From PNKC01 sp039917655 (GTDB taxonomy: Bacteria; Chloroflexota; Dehalococcoidia; Tepidiformales; Tepidiformaceae): 5,028 nt of DNA. The stretch covers positions 1 through 5,028 of the forward strand of contig JBDSJC010000009.1 in the NCBI GenBank assembly GCA_039917655.1, written 5' to 3'. Numbering within the stretch: the stretch's first letter is position 1; each line of letters opens with the position of its first letter. Below the pieces are notes generated by a model that was given only the letters and a program-made list of their open reading frames with translations, did no database searches and was not told the origin of the DNA. Made by a program: the position numbers and the translations under genes. Below, piece by piece: positions 4,875 to 5,028 of the stretch.

Positions 4875-5028
4875 GTGAAGGCTCGCATGGGGCTGATCCT
4901 GATTTCGGCCGGGATGCTCCTTTCCTGCTCGGACGGAGGCGGTGGAGGGTCGGCTTCATCGACGCCGGACGAGCTGGCCACCCCGACGACCGCCGCCCCG
5001 GCACCGGCGACCCAGCCTCCCGCGGCCC
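4875..5028 (+). CDS. Putative secreted lipoprotein (partial, C-terminus off the window)
   Basis: GTG at 4875 directly follows the mutase TAA, and the frame stays open for 51 codons to the window edge. The N-terminus VKARMGLILISAGMLLSC is a type II signal peptide: a basic n-region (K2, R4), a hydrophobic core and the lipobox L-L-S-C with the lipidated Cys at 18. A Gly/Ser stretch and then a Thr/Ala/Pro-rich linker follow, typical of surface-anchored lipoproteins such as solute-binding proteins. The functional domain lies beyond the window. An alternative start is ATG 4887, with GAAGG (4877-4881) 5 nt upstream. That gives a better ribosome site but removes both basic residues, so GTG 4875 is preferred on signal-peptide grounds. 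The abutting position suggests co-transcription with the mutase, though a functional link is not evident. Confidence 0.72.
   Translation, partial: MKARMGLILISAGMLLSCSDGGGGGSASSTPDELATPTTAAPAPATQPPAA

Overview
The window looks like chromosomal DNA of a GC-rich bacterium. The best guess is a member of the Chloroflexota (Dehalococcoidia-like). This rests on overall style: a two-subunit type methylmalonyl-CoA mutase large chain, an ECF sigma factor paired with a large LolA/RseB-like membrane protein, and Ala/Gly/Pro-rich proteins. No 16S or other marker gene is present, so the placement is tentative. There is no sign of phage, insertion sequence, CRISPR array, tRNA or rRNA.

The left 3 kb is read entirely on the minus strand. 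In transcription order it holds: a 98-residue all-beta protein with an internal repeat (3003 to 2707); a 163-residue protein whose core resembles an Sm/Hfq-like fold (2655 to 2164); a 193-residue ECF sigma factor (2087 to 1506); and, overlapping the sigma stop by an ATGA junction, a single-pass membrane protein (from 1509) that stays open to the window edge for at least 503 residues. The last gene is easy to miss because its stop lies outside the window. It fills what would otherwise look like 1.5 kb without genes. Its short cytoplasmic N-terminus, one membrane helix and two duplicated extracytoplasmic modules, together with its coupling to the sigma gene, suggest it is the anti-sigma or sensor partner.

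The right 2 kb is read on the plus strand. It holds the adenosylcobalamin-dependent methylmalonyl-CoA mutase large (catalytic) subunit (3165-4874), followed directly by the start of a lipoprotein gene (from 4875) that runs off the right edge. The mutase has no cobalamin-binding domain and needs a small subunit encoded elsewhere.

The two halves meet in a 161-bp divergent intergenic region (3004-3164). At almost its exact centre is a perfect 8-3-8 inverted repeat (3068-3086), a good candidate operator that could control one or both directions. The minus-strand genes probably form an envelope-stress or signal-response cluster. The plus-strand mutase belongs to propionate and odd-chain or branched-chain carbon metabolism. 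No functional link between the halves is visible beyond the shared intergenic region.
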